Shown here: one piece after another, positions 37,440-49,213 of the stretch | Layout of the letters: every line of letters starts with the position of its first letter | Position numbering within the stretch: the stretch's first letter is position 1 | Source: Tachypleus tridentatus | Lineage: Eukaryota; Arthropoda; Merostomata; Xiphosura; Limulidae | DNA length: 64,000 nt | Direction: 5' to 3' | Assembly (NCBI RefSeq): GCF_004210375.1 | Contig: NC_134825.1 | Span: forward strand, 62,301,558-62,365,557 | Program-made: the position numbers and the translations under genes | Notes under the pieces: generated by a model | Told to the model about the DNA's origin: nothing | Seen by the model: the letters and a program-made list of their open reading frames with translations, nothing else | The model's database searches: none

Positions 37440-38395
37440 TATTTGAATAAAGCGTCCAATTTCAAATGTTTCGTTTCTTTAATGGGCTTTCTGATGCGGT
37501 TAAAAGAGAACTCCAGTTCTACGGCCTATTCATGAAGTTAATTCTCCCCGTTTATTTTTCCATACAATTTGATAGCGTTAATGTAACTTAACACTTGTGG
37601 TGAAGTAGGAATTTCTATTTCCTCACTATCTTTTAATTTTCTGAATCTCTCATACTGTTACCATCTTGTGATTTCATCATATATTTTAAATAAATTTCAT
37701 CAGTTTCTGTTAAAGCATTCTTGTCAACGTTCACAAAACCTTCCACGTTCACAAAATCATCTACATTAATCTTCTCAGTTACAATTTGGATTTCACTAGA
37801 ATCGTCATAACAAACAACTTTTCTGCAATCTCCGCCATTATGAAGAATAAATCCACAGTTTCGAAAGCACTTTATTACGCATTCATCTTTTACGCAATTG
37901 ATTGAATGACTTAAAAATACAAATGCATCTAACACGTCAAATTTTACGGTAATTTCATATGTTTTCTTACAACCGTTCATGTTTGCAATACTATGCTAAA
38001 GCATCAGTTTTCTGTATTTCGATTTTATAAACTGTATAATTCCATTATCTAGTGACTGTAGAACTGATGTTGGACATGGAGGTAGAAAGACTAAACGAAC
38101 ATTTGAATGTTGAACTTTTCGGTGACAAGTTGCATTATCTTGGAAAAGTAGAATGCTCCTATTTTCTTATTCCATTTTTTTATTTAATATGTTCAAAAAT
38201 TCTTCGAATATAGCACTTGTCATCAACAATTTATTATACGCTTTCTATTCCACAGGAAGTTGATTTTTTCTTAAATTTTTGAGACAACGCAAATTTTTAC
38301 TTTTACTTATTACCCACGGTTTCTCTATTTTTCTATTAGCAATGCGACCAAAAGTACAGTGAATCGTTCTTTCGAATAGCGACCCTCGGAATAAT
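37440..38395 (-). pseudogene. Tigger/jerky-type (pogo group) transposase relic
   Basis: Read on the minus strand, KERFTVLLVA (about 38,375), SKNLRCLKN, ILLFQDNATCH (the DDE acidic residue and following His), LVFLPPCPTSVLQSLDNGI and KYRKLML follow the order of DDE_1 transposases related to Tigger and jerky. A continuous open stretch from 37,980 to 37,633 includes VLDAFVFL and CFRNCGF, matching the C-terminal helical part. Frameshifts occur upstream of 37,990. The DNA-binding N-terminus is missing. A possible end beginning CAGTAAATCCTG lies on the minus strand near 38,785, beyond a SINE. No matching opposite end was found. Confidence 0.7.
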
Positions 38396-38584
38396 GACAG
38401 CAGAAAAAAGAACGGAATATAATTAACCGATATTTATTGCAACAAAATTTCCGAGAATTTATTAATATTTAAACAAATTATTAATTAGATAAGAAATTGA
38501 TATTTAATGAGAAATATTTTTTCCGCGCTATTCAGGTTCTAATACTACTTGTTGACAGATGAAAGATAGTTTTCCGTTCGCTTT

Positions 38585-38712
38585 GCCCCTCGCTAGTACA
38601 GCGGTATGTCTCCGGATTTACAACGCCAAAATCAGGGGTTCGATATCCCTCGGTGGGCTGAGCAGATCGCCCTTTGTGGCTTTGCTATACGAAAAACACA
38701 AACACACAAACC
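38585..38712 (+). repeat. SINE family C, well preserved
   Basis: GCCCCTCGCTAGTACAGCGG, GGTTCGATATCCCTCGGTGG and GTGGCTTTGCTATACG, with an ACACAAACACACAAA tail. It lies just beyond the 5' end of the Tigger relic. Confidence 0.78.
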
Positions 38713-39030
38713 GTTTGCTTTATGCAGGTTCTCCCACATAGAGGTCCTTTTATAGCAATTTCTTGCTTAGACAGGATTTACTGTATTATCAAATAATTTA
38801 ATAAGTAATTTTTAACGTTTGTATTTTATCAGTTAACTGTTTGCAGTGTTTTGCTCACCTACTTTGTTAGTCTTTCTGTTTGTCCGTTTGTATGTCTATC
38901 CTACCTTTTATACGCCCTCTTCCTCTCCATTTTTTCTAATACTATTATACTATGGATCATTGCTTTTGCTTATCGTATCTGTCTTACTGGCATAATCAGT
39001 GTATGTATTCCGTCTCTATAGTTCATCTGG

Positions 39031-39175
39031 AGTTATCTGTTTTCTTCATTTGTCTACACATTTAGTGGCACGCTGTCTTCAAAATACCCCTGAACAATGT
39101 GTTACATGTATGTTTGATTATTTAAAGGAGAAATTTGATGTTTTAGCAGTTGTTATTGGAAACTATCATACGCAC
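39031..39175 (+). other. Protein-like open stretch, possible orphan exon
   Basis: After CGTCTCTATAG the frame reads a non-repetitive, protein-like stretch that includes HLSTHLVARCLQ, CVTCMFDYLKEKFD and VVIGNYHTHI before losing this character near 39,180. The composition is unlike the Leu/Phe/Ile/Lys-rich random frames elsewhere. I cannot name a family, and no clear donor or partner exon is visible. It may be an old exon, a retrocopy or chance. Confidence 0.25.
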
Positions 39176-39179
39176 ATTT

Positions 39180-40885
39180 GGTTATGTACGAGAATAGAGA
39201 AAACACGCGTAACACTAAACACACAAACACAACTGGCATTAAATATCACGTCAAATTTTCTAAAAGCTTAATATGAATGGATTGTCTTATTGATCATAAA
39301 TTGTATACCTATAAAAATATTATAGCAGTTAAAAATTTACCTATATAAATAAATTCAATGGATAAATGAATACTGATAAATTTTATTAAGAACTTGAGAT
39401 AAGCTCATTTCAAATGCAATATAAAGAAAACAAAGGATTTCGATTTTGTATCAAATATCACGTAATCTCATAGTGTACAGTATCATACAACAAAACTTTT
39501 TGATGAATAGAATGTACTGAAATCATTCTTTGGGGCGACAAATTAAAGCAGATAAAACACTTACTCGCTACTTTTCACACAGTTTGAAATATCAACAAAT
39601 AACAGTGTTAACAACTAAATGATCTTCTTACTACAGTACTTTAAACATTTCTGTAGGTAGTTATACCAACATAATAATTCAGTTTTCTAGTTTAACATAA
39701 ATGTGAATCTGAACTTTAATTATTATGCATATTGAAAGTCGTCGTAAAAGAGTATTTGAACTTTCGAATTACAACAATAATCTCTGATATGAAATTGTAA
39801 AAAGAAACATTGATACCAGTGATTAAAATAGAAATAGAAAAACCAAATATGATTCATTACAAAAGAAATAGAAAATAAATAAAGCACGCAGTTCTGTAGT
39901 CTACGAACTCTCAAAACGGACATCCTCAGAGGCTCTGAATGCTGTATCTACAGTGTTCAAAACTTTGACTATGTTCTGGTGTTTGAAGATTTCTACTGAA
40001 CATAAGCAAGTCAAGTGTAGAACAGCTAACAAAATAAAAACAGAATTGAAACTGTAAAACAACAATCCCTCTTGATGAAAAGTATTAAATACTTAATGAT
40101 TAATTAAAATAATTAAAAGTTATGAATCAATAGATACATATGTGTCATACTTTTTGACCCGTTGAAGTGCAGGATATGTTTATTCTATGGTTAACATTAC
40201 TGACATATATCATCCAGACGATTTCAAAATGGAACATTCTTTAATTACTCCGAGTCATACTTAGGTGCTTAGTATAAATACAGTTCATTCCGTTTAAAAT
40301 AAAATATGAGAAATTAAAATAAACCAGAGGGTTAAAACGCTGTTCTATGTACGCAAGCCTAATTTGAAAAGAGACAGGAATGCCAAACAAATATTCCAGA
40401 CCCTCGATTTCACAATTTCATTAATATATTTCTTATTTTCATGGATATATCCTTTGTTAGGCTTAGCTTTCAAAGAGTAATGGTCAGCTAAGTGCATGTA
40501 GCTAATTTAGTGTGGGAAAAAGAACTAACATGAGAGTTGGATGTTCGTGGAATGTTAAACAGGTGAACCTATAATACTGATATTACTCACTTTTCTTACA
40601 TAACATCAAAGGTGATCATAAAAACATAAGCTAACAGCGTATTAAAACTTAATGTTATTAGAATTACACAAAATTAATAAAGAAGTCTAAAATTTTTGAA
40701 TCGGTTGTGTGTTTGTCAGATGAAAAGTGAAAATATTTCAGAATAAGAGTGAAATTTCACAATAAAACCGTGTATATTGTATTTTTCTTCACTCAACCAC
40801 TATAAATTTCAATCTACTTCAAAATTCGTAAAGAAATAATGAACCATAACAACACATATAGTTAGTTCTTCTGACGATATTAGGA
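39180..40885. other. AT-rich DNA, nothing assigned
   Basis: Unique within the window. No SINE or transposase similarity was seen before the minisatellite begins. Confidence 0.45.
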
Positions 40886-40886
40886 A

Positions 40887-41445
40887 TTGAAATATTTAGA
40901 ACGGGGATGATCAGTAGTAGGTATTGTAATGCTTGGAACTTTGATAATGAATGGTGTGTATTGAAACATCTATGAACTTTGTGGTCAATAATGGGAGTTT
41001 AAGTTTCAGATACCTGTATTTGAATATTAGATTTAAATGTATCGGATCAGCAGTGTATGATGAAACGTCTAGGACTCGGATGGTCAGTGGTAAATGTTGA
41101 AATGTTTCTCTCCAGTACGTTCAATTGTGTGTTGAAATATCTAGGACCTGGATTGTGAGTATCAGATATTGAAATGTATACGATTCAGATAATTAATGAT
41201 GTGCGTTGAAGTGTCTTGGACCTCGATTGTAAGTGGTAAGCGTTTAAATGTAAAGAATCGAGACGATTAGTGGTAGAAGTTTTTGTGTTTAGATGCTGAA
41301 CGATCAGCGGCAAGTTAAAATATCTTGGAACTGGATAGTGGGTCTTAAATGTTGTAAGATCTTAGACATGAATGGTTAAGATTTCTAGAATCTGGTTAGT
41401 CAGTTGCGGTTTTGAAATGTCTAAGACATGGATAATCAACGGTAT
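40887..41445 (+). repeat. Degenerate minisatellite, about 37-bp unit
   Basis: About 15 imperfect tandem units resemble TTGAAATGTCTAGGACC followed by GGATAGTCAGTGGTAAATG. The GAAATGTCT-like start recurs roughly every 33-40 bases. The array ends about 40 bp before the left breakpoint of unit 2, suggesting a fragile or recombining boundary. Confidence 0.7.
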
Positions 41446-41487
41446 CTTTGCAAATAAATGTAAAGTGTTCGAGGAACCAACTACCAA

Positions 41488-41781
41488 TGGGTTAAGGCGT
41501 TAGAATCGTATTTCGAGGGTCGCGCTTTCTAATTCCGCTCCAATCAAACATGCTCGAACTTTCAGCTGTGGAGGCATTAAAATGCACTATATGAGCTTAC
41601 GCTATAGTAAAGATTGAATACATTATGATATTACTGTATTAAATGAGATTACATTATAATTCAGGTTTTGGTACTATTCGTTGGTAAAAAAGTAGGTCAA
41701 AAGTTGGCGGTGGGTAGTGATGACTAGCTGCTTTCCATCTAGTCTTACACTGCTAACTTAGGGACGGCGAAAACAAACAGA
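41488..41781 (+). repeat. SINE family A at unit 2 left boundary
   Basis: Counterpart of 778-1,096, including the foreign insertion. Homology with unit 1 begins inside its head, so the duplication breakpoint falls in this SINE. Confidence 0.75.
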
Positions 41782-41869
41782 CAGATGTATGCACACGAAA
41801 TAGAAAATAAAGCTATTGTCATATTAGCGGAACTAAATTAATACTAAAAATAGATTCATACTGTCTGAA

Positions 41870-42040
41870 TTGAGCCTACGTATTGAAAGGAATGTTACAT
41901 TGTCCGAACGAGTCTCGTATTGCCAGAACTAAATGAATCTGTTGAAAAATGTATGATAGTAATGGAACTGAACGGATGTGTTATATTCTCTGAACGAAAA
42001 GGAGTGTCATTGTTTAAACGGATGTTTTGAGAGAAATGTC
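41870..42040 (+). repeat. Short degenerate tandem repeat (unit 2)
   Basis: Counterpart of the 1,560-1,765 tract, with the same motif order and one unit fewer. No coding potential is seen. Confidence 0.45.
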
Positions 42041-42795
42041 ACATTGACAACAATGTAGGTTGCACTGATAACCTAACGCTATAGTCAATATTGGATACAT
42101 TATATTACTGTGTTAAATGAGGTAACCTTGTAATTTAAAATTCGGTACTATGTGTACTTTGAGGTTGTTTTTTAAAGACTCGTTTTACCAAGAAGGTAAG
42201 AAATACTCAAGAAGATAAACGAAAACCAAATACAGGCGACGTAATCAACCATACAACATATAAATTATATTGTTTGCTTAAAAAAAGAATCAGCTCATGG
42301 AACATATATAATTATCACCTAATACTTCTAATAACTAAATGAGCTATTACTTTATTTGTACTCGCAACTTCATATTTAATGAAATACCTTATGTTAAATT
42401 CTAAATAGATTATGTGAAGTAATGAGCTTTAACTACTATAATGACTCACTGAACGTGTCTAATTTTGAACAGTAAAAATTAAAGCGGATTTATTTATTAC
42501 AAACTCTTGGGATTTGAACGCCATATTTTTATCGTTGCAAATCTGTAAAATTACCACTGGTTTATCGGATGCCACCATCTTTCTGAACATTATGTTTAGT
42601 TGATGTTGAAACAGAAACATTTTTATTGTTTTTACTGACAATATTTTTTATTTTTTCACCTGAAACTTAATTTTTTACAAACAACGAAGAACCTCTTTAT
42701 TCAATTAAAAGCTATGATAACAAGTAGTGTGATATTTTATAGTTTTTATGTGAGCTGTTGCACTACCTATTAAAGTGATAGCTTCAATCGAAAGG

Positions 42796-42926
42796 TTCAC
42801 CGCTGGTACAGCAGTAAGTTTACGGATTTAGAACGCTAAAATCAGTGGTTCGATTCCGCTCGGGAGACTCAGCAGATAGTCCTGTTAGCTACAACCTATG
42901 TAGCTGTGCTATATATAAAAAATAGA
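42796..42926 (+). repeat. SINE family C (unit 2)
   Basis: Counterpart of 2,560-2,672, with GGTTCGATTCCGCTCGGG and ACTCAGCAGATAGTCC preserved. Confidence 0.65.
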
Positions 42927-43077
42927 CATTCTATTAAAAGAAGCGGCAGCTATATATTCACACACAATCTTTACGAAATACGTACTGTTTCTAAACGAAA
43001 TATCGTGACAAATTGCTAAATTTGTTACTAAAATCAGATACACGGAATTGTTGGTGATTTTGAGTAAGGGTTTTTAC

Positions 43078-43209
43078 GGCCCCCCAGTGGCTCAGCGGTA
43101 TGTCTGTGGACTTACAACGTTAAAAACCATTTTCGATACCCGTGGTGGGAAGAGCACAGATAGCTCATTGTGTAGCTTTGTGCTTAATTCAAAACAACAA
43201 ACAACAAAT
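43078..43209 (+). repeat. SINE family B, full length, unit 2 only
   Basis: Near-consensus element from GGCCCCCCAGTGGCTCAGCGG to AATTCAAAACAACAAACAAC. It is absent from unit 1 near 2,820. It is flanked by GTTTTTACG on the left and GTTTTTTACG on the right, a probable target-site duplication. Confidence 0.88.
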
Positions 43210-43861
43210 GTTTTTTACGTGTTGTGCGTATTACACTGAGGTGTAATGAAAATCTGTTTTGGATAATACATTGTGTTTGTAAGTGATTAAAATAAAATAA
43301 AACACATAGTTGTCACCGAGTGCCACTGAAATCGTATTTGTTTTCTATTGTTCTTGGCTTATTATACAGTGTCGACATATTCAAGATTTTTTGACTATAC
43401 GAAAGTTTTTCTCACATGATGTTCAATAGCATAAAAATAATATATAGTTATGAAAATAAGTGTGAAATAATTTGTTTTTCTATGAAATAAAGTGTGGATA
43501 TTCTTGTAACGAAAACAGAATAATGTATTTACTGCAGATTGAACACCATCGAAGAAGCTGTTCCAAGGACAGCAGAGGATACAGGAAATCATTCTCATAA
43601 AATATCATTTTCTCTCATTATTTTCATATGTAATTATTCTAATTTCATTAAATTCATCCCGTATTATATACTGAGATGCTATAAAACTACACATTTTGTC
43701 AAAATTAATATAATTGTTAGTTCTATCGTCTATAGAGATTCATTGCTGTCAATTCGTTACAGAATCTCTTAGATGTTTATGAATTCATAGAGCAGAATTA
43801 TATTTCACTTCCTTTTTCAGAATATTATTGTGTTTTTTTTAACAGTTCAATTAATGATTAC

Positions 43862-44055
43862 GACCGGCATTGCTAGGTGGTTAAGGCATTCGAGTCGTAA
43901 TATGAGGTGCGCAGTTTGAATCTCCGTCAACCAAACATGATTTCCCTTTCAGCCTTAGGGGCATTATAAAGTGACGGTTAATTCAACTATTCGTTGATAA
44001 AATTTGGTGGTGGGTGGTGAAGACTAGCTGCCTTCCCTTTAGTCTTTAACTCTAC
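43862..44055 (+). repeat. SINE family A (unit 2)
   Basis: Counterpart of 3,849, starting GACCGGCATTGCTAGGTGG and with the same 3' loss. Confidence 0.75.
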
Positions 44056-44574
44056 CCTCTAACCAATAGTTAAACACAACATTCACCTTGAGCCTAAAAA
44101 GTGTTATTGTTAAACTTTAAGTTAGTCTTATGACGTACAAGCAACTTATAAACGCACATTTTACATGACTTTTTTCAATACTCTTGGTAAACGAATTCAA
44201 CAGAGTGTATTCAAGCACTCCAAATATACGGAAGTTGGTAAACTACTATGCTGACGAAAAGAGAAACATGAAGTCCAATCACACTTTCTTATCGTTCTGG
44301 TTATAAATGGTAACAATTGTATCTCGCATAAGTTCCCAATACATTATCCTGATAGTATCTAAAATTCATAACAGATTTATTGTGCACTCCCTGGAGCTCC
44401 ATAAAAATTGAATGTTCATTCTAAGAGAAGAATCAGCATAAAATAACCAACAAAAAGCTTGTTATTACTTTTTATGTAGCATGTTGAAAAATCCCTACTA
44501 TTATGTGATAAGTAGCAAGTCACTGGTCCCTTGTTCCATTTAATCAATTCTTTAAGGGAAGCGTATCAGTGGAA

Positions 44575-45400
44575 AAAAATATGTTCTTGGTTTGAAATTC
44601 TTCACAACTGAAAGGTATTTGTAAATTATCTTGTGACAAATGTATAATTCGTTTGAGCGATGATGTTTTGTCCTTTTCCCACGTGATATGTAGACGCATA
44701 CTGCATTTTCTGACAACTATTTATCGGGCTTCTAGTGTGTGTGTATCTGAGAGTATTTGTAGCACAAAACATTGGTCTGTTTCTCTCGTGTCAGTTACTA
44801 GCACAAACGCCACACTATGGACGCTCGGTTGGGATTTTGGTGATATAAATGGTTTAATTCTCTATCACGAAATGTCGATGATTCTCTCTAGAGAACTAGT
44901 AGTGGAATTAACTACAAAACCAGTAATTAGAACAATCATTGATTAGAAGATTAATGAGTGAAAGGATTTGGCCATCCTTACTTTCTCTAGCTTCAGTGCT
45001 GAAGAGTAGTTTGAGTATTTAGTGCTCACAATTTGCAATGCACAACAATTGCTAGGAGTGTTTTTATAAAAGTTTTATTTGAAAACATCAGGACTAGCAT
45101 ACACATTTATGGAAGTTAGAGATGAAATTATTCAATTTGCATACAGCATGTAGGTGAAACTGGTGGCTACCCTAAATAGAGTAAAACCAGTATGTAAATT
45201 AAACACTCATCAATGACGAACGAGTTTGCAAAGATAAGGTGCTGTGGCTTAGTCAGTTAAATTTCATATCCTAATAAAGAGGAAATCGTGGGTTTGAATC
45301 CTACTCGTGCTTTTTAAACAGATCTTTCAAAAACTTAATTGTAAACACCCTACAGTCTATTAATTTTAATATTGATAAACTACAATATTAACAATACTTT
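44575..45400 (+). repeat. Block present in unit 2 but not unit 1
   Basis: Unit 1 passes directly from the counterpart of 44,570 to that of 45,400. About 45,000-45,185 of the extra block matches the reverse complement of about 30,010-30,200, including GGTGAAACTGGTGGCTACCC. That part is therefore an interspersed repeat of unknown family. The tRNA-like sequence at 45,237 could be part of it. An open frame at 44,653-44,946 has no recognisable similarity. Confidence 0.6.
45237..45311 (+). tRNA. Degenerate tRNA-like sequence
   Basis: GGTGCTGTGGCTTAGTCAG looks like a tRNA 5' half (A box), and GTGGGTTTGAATCCTACTC like a T arm (B box), about 75 nt in total. The acceptor ends do not pair and the anticodon stem is poor, so it is a tRNA pseudogene or a SINE head rather than a working tRNA. 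It lies in the part of unit 2 that unit 1 lacks. Confidence 0.35.
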
Positions 45401-45807
45401 CACAAAATATATTATCAAAATCATATACATATATTATATAAATAATAAACGAATATAATTAACATACTAAAAGCTTATCCCAGTATACTGTAATCTAACA
45501 ATGTCTTACTTTAGTGTCAGGTTGAGCGTCACAGCTCCACGTAACAACTGATGTACGTATGGTTTTAAATATTAATTACAAATTTGTTCAGTGGTGATTT
45601 TAAAAAAGAAATAATAATTTATTTTGTGCATTCTTTGTTAAATATTTCCCTGTATAATTAAATATATATCTTACGTAATACTTGGTCTACTGACTGCTTA
45701 GCCACACAAAGCCGTGCTCAACAGTAAAAAAAAGTTAATGAAGGGTTTAGTGTGAATTTAAAATGTGAAGAAATAAATAGAATACGAATTTCACGTTAAT
45801 TTATCTG

Positions 45808-45920
45808 CAGTTGAGCACAAAGCTACAGAAAAAAATCAACTGTGCTCTGCCTCTCATGGTTTAGGAACGCCGGTTTCTCGTGTTGTAAGCCCACAAATAT
45901 TCCGCTGTGCCACATCAGGA
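45808..45920 (-). repeat. SINE family B (unit 2)
   Basis: Counterpart of 5,067. Reverse orientation with GTTGTAAGCCCACAAATATTC preserved except for small changes. Confidence 0.6.
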
Positions 45921-46007
45921 AACGGTGTTTCTGCTTTACAAAGCAACAAAATTAATTGAGTGTCATCATAGTTACGTTAAATGTGATTTGGCTTAACAGA
46001 GCTGTTT

Positions 46008-46120
46008 TTCAGTGAGAATATCTGCGGACATACAACGCTAGAAACCAGGCTTCGATACCCGTGGTGGGCAGAGTACAGCCCATTGTGTATCTTTGTGCTT
46101 ATTTCAAAAACAACAACGAC
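46008..46120 (+). repeat. SINE family B (unit 2)
   Basis: Counterpart of 5,266, with GGCTTCGATACCCGTGGTGG and a CAACAACGAC tail. Confidence 0.75.
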
Positions 46121-46371
46121 AGTGAGGATATTAACTTCAAACGTATGTACTTATTGTAAAAAAATATAAGCTCTTTGTGAATATGTATAAGTGATGTTAT
46201 GTTTTCATTAATACTTCTGATTGAAATGTACAGAATAAGTTAATAATGTTACTTGAACAGTGAATGAATTAAAATAACATGCTCAATAATAATTATGATA
46301 ATTAATAATTACTACTACAGTAATGATGGTAATAAAGAACAGTGATGATAATAATAATTGTTATAACATTT

Positions 46372-46651
46372 TGTTTGTTTGTTTCTTGAAATTTCGCGCA
46401 AAGCTTCACGAGGGCTATCTGCGCTAGCCGTATTTAATTTTACAGTGTAAGACTAGAGGGAATTTAAATACTCATCACCACCCACCGCCAACTCTTGGGC
46501 TATTCTTTAACTAACGAATACAAACGGATTGACAGTATATTATAATGCCCCTACGGCTGACAGGGCAAGCATGTTTGGTGTGACGGGGATTCGAACCCGC
46601 GAAACTGAGATTACGAGTCCAACGCCTTAACCCACCTGGCCATGCTAGTCC
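46372..46651 (-). repeat. SINE family A, full length (unit 2)
   Basis: Full-length reverse copy. The unit 1 counterpart (5,650) has lost about 170 bp of the tail. Confidence 0.82.
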
Positions 46652-46765
46652 TGTAATAATGGTGATAATGATAACTTCCAAAATATTAATCAAAATTATA
46701 TATTTATAAATAACATAAATTCCCTTATTGGTAACTTATCACAAGATGCTCTGAAATGCAGTTTT

Positions 46766-46893
46766 CTGCCTCTCAGTGCCACGAGGTATGCCCACGAACT
46801 GATAACGCTGAAAGCCGTATTTATGTACCCGTGGTGGGGAGAGGGCAAATATCTTATTGTGTAACTTTAGGCTTATCTTCAAACAAACAAACA
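46766..46893 (+). repeat. SINE family B (unit 2)
   Basis: Counterpart of 5,883, with CCCGTGGTGGGGAGAGGGC and an AACAAACAAACAA tail. Confidence 0.72.
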
Positions 46894-48072
46894 ATCAGTT
46901 TCCAGCACATATAAAATATTTGGTCTATTAACTGTTTAGCCCCACCAGATTGTATTCAATAGGAAGATCTGTTTCTAATCAAATATTTTGTAGTTGTTTT
47001 TTTTCTATCAAATCCTAAAATTCTTAAATAAATGGTAGAAATTTAGAATATCGACACTACTTCACCTTTCTCTGTTTACGTTTAAAACAAATGAAAATAC
47101 GTAAAGACTCTTTTTAGTGCTATATTATAATTTTTTCATTCTTTTTCGTTGAAACCAGTGAATGAATGTTTTCTAGATTTTATATTAAGAATTATGTTAC
47201 TTTTAAACTTATAAACATAGTGACTATTGTCATTGTGATTATTTTCAGAAACTCGGCCTTTTATCAGTTGTATCACCCACAGTTAGTAATTGAAGTTGTA
47301 AGATCAAAATTCCCATCTTTTACTAATTTTTTAAGTATTGAGTTGTGTAATACACTTACACAACTAGATGTTGCAAGTTCTCCCCAACAGTTTAATTTCA
47401 CTTCCGCTATCTGTCGACTCTGGTTCTCTTATTGCATATGCAGATGGCTGGGAAAAAAATTCAAGGTAATACTCTATGCCACACGCAAATGAGATATATC
47501 CCAATCATACAAAACCAAGTGACATGAAAAGTAATTTTGGATTGTAAAGATGACCTGAAAAACACTCTCTCAGGTAATTGGTTAAGATACACCATGAATG
47601 TATTAATGGTTAAAGCCCTTTAAACTGGCTGCAACACAAATCCTTAAAGTGGAATTAAAGGAGGCATAACTGTAGACATTCTTAGGATGTTCAGTGAGAT
47701 ATAGCTGAATTACAGTGATCGAATACTCTGTACTTCATAGCATAAAGAATCAGGGTATAGAAATAGTGGGAAATAGTAATTTTCTATTTGAAAGTCTGAA
47801 ACTTTCATTCACATATGATCTTCCAACGAAAATAACTGAAACTTTCAGACATGTTAAAACTTAAAAACGTATAAATACTGGGGACATACAACAAAATATA
47901 ATTCACTTTTATGTTTTTGAAGAGTTAGAAGCATTATAACAGTGAAATATTATGCGATATTCAGTGGCATCGAAAGAAATCTTGAGCACATAAATATTCT
48001 TCTTTGATTAGTTGAGGATTGGTTTGATCTAAACACAAAAAACATCACATGTTAGGTAGTTAAAACACATCT

Positions 48073-48120
48073 GCTCGGCATGGCCTGGTGAGTTAAGGCC
48101 TATGACTCATAATCGGCTTG
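48073..48120 (+). repeat. SINE family A head fragment (unit 2)
   Basis: Counterpart of 7,542. Only CTCGGCATGGCCTGGTGAG and the following ACTCATAATCGG remain. Confidence 0.55.
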
Positions 48121-48278
48121 GGTAAGTATTCTTATAATTCAGTTTAAGTATAGGGCATATACATGCAACCTTATTTTAAAAGTATTTTCAAACAATTATC
48201 AACTTAATATCAATTTCAGTTTCTAGAAAATAAGCTAGAATCATAAAATTGAACACAATATTTCAGTTTAGGCCACTC

Positions 48279-48491
48279 TACTCCTAATCAGAGGGTATCG
48301 AGTTCAAATCCACGTCGCACAAAATATGTTCTCCATTTCAGCCGTTGGGATGCTATAATGTCAATCCCACTATTCGTTGTTAAAAGAGTAGCCCAAGAGT
48401 TGGCGGTGGGTGGTGAAGACCAGCTGCCTTCCTTCAACTCTTACACTGCTGAAATGAGGACGCCCTCGTATGGTTTTGCACGAAATACGAA
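48279..48491 (+). repeat. SINE family A (unit 2)
   Basis: Counterpart of 8,045, with GTAGCCCAAGAGTTGGCGG in the core. Confidence 0.75.
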
Positions 48492-49033
48492 AGAAACCAA
48501 ACCAATCAAACACATTAAATAGTTAAACGGCAGTAAATATAATGTTAATCCAAAGTGCTGAAAATGACAGGATTTATACACAAGAGATGAAATCTATATT
48601 TGAATTTATATATTAATTTACATCTTTATGTAATTTGATAAGTCAGAAGACTGAAAAAAAGATATGATTCTAGCATCAAAATGTACCTAATCTTAAAACA
48701 TGATCCATGGAGTCGTCAAACTATTATTTCACTAATTCTTTTATTTTAAATTTATAAATTTAGTTAACATATATTTTATGGCAATTTTTGAGTTTATCAT
48801 CACATGCTTTACTAGGTACTACATAGCTCAAATGTGTATATATGTATATCTGATAAACAATTTAATAATCTCTTGATCTCTGACAAACAATTGATTGGAA
48901 AATGTGGTTTCTCAAGCTCTAAGATTTGTTAGTTTAAACGTGTTTCTTTCACACATACGTCTCTGTGATCACACATTGTCATAACCTAAACTGAAAACTA
49001 AAAATAACATATTTTATGCAATTATTTTAAAGC

Positions 49034-49203
49034 CCTTTTAACCGTCAGGGCGTTATAATGTGACGGTTAGTTTTACTATACGTTGGTAAAAGAATAGCCC
49101 AAAGAGTTGGCAATGGATGATGATAACCAACTGCCTTCCCTGTAGTCTTACAATTTGCTGAATTGGAGACGACTGTAGCTTTGCGCGAGATCCAAAACAA
49201 ACA
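49034..49203 (+). repeat. SINE family A, 3' part (unit 2)
   Basis: Counterpart of 9,203, ending GCGCGAGATCCAAAACAAAC. It abuts the candidate terminal exon and could supply 3'UTR sequence. Confidence 0.72.
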
Positions 49204-49213
49204 AACATTTATT

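Noticed and set aside
40887-41445. Possible CRISPR-like array
   Set aside because: Units are degenerate throughout with no conserved repeat alternating with unique spacers, and the DNA is eukaryotic. It is a minisatellite.
44653-44946. 97-codon open frame in the unit 2-specific block
   Set aside because: No domain, signal peptide, splice context or homologous copy; probably chance within a repeat.
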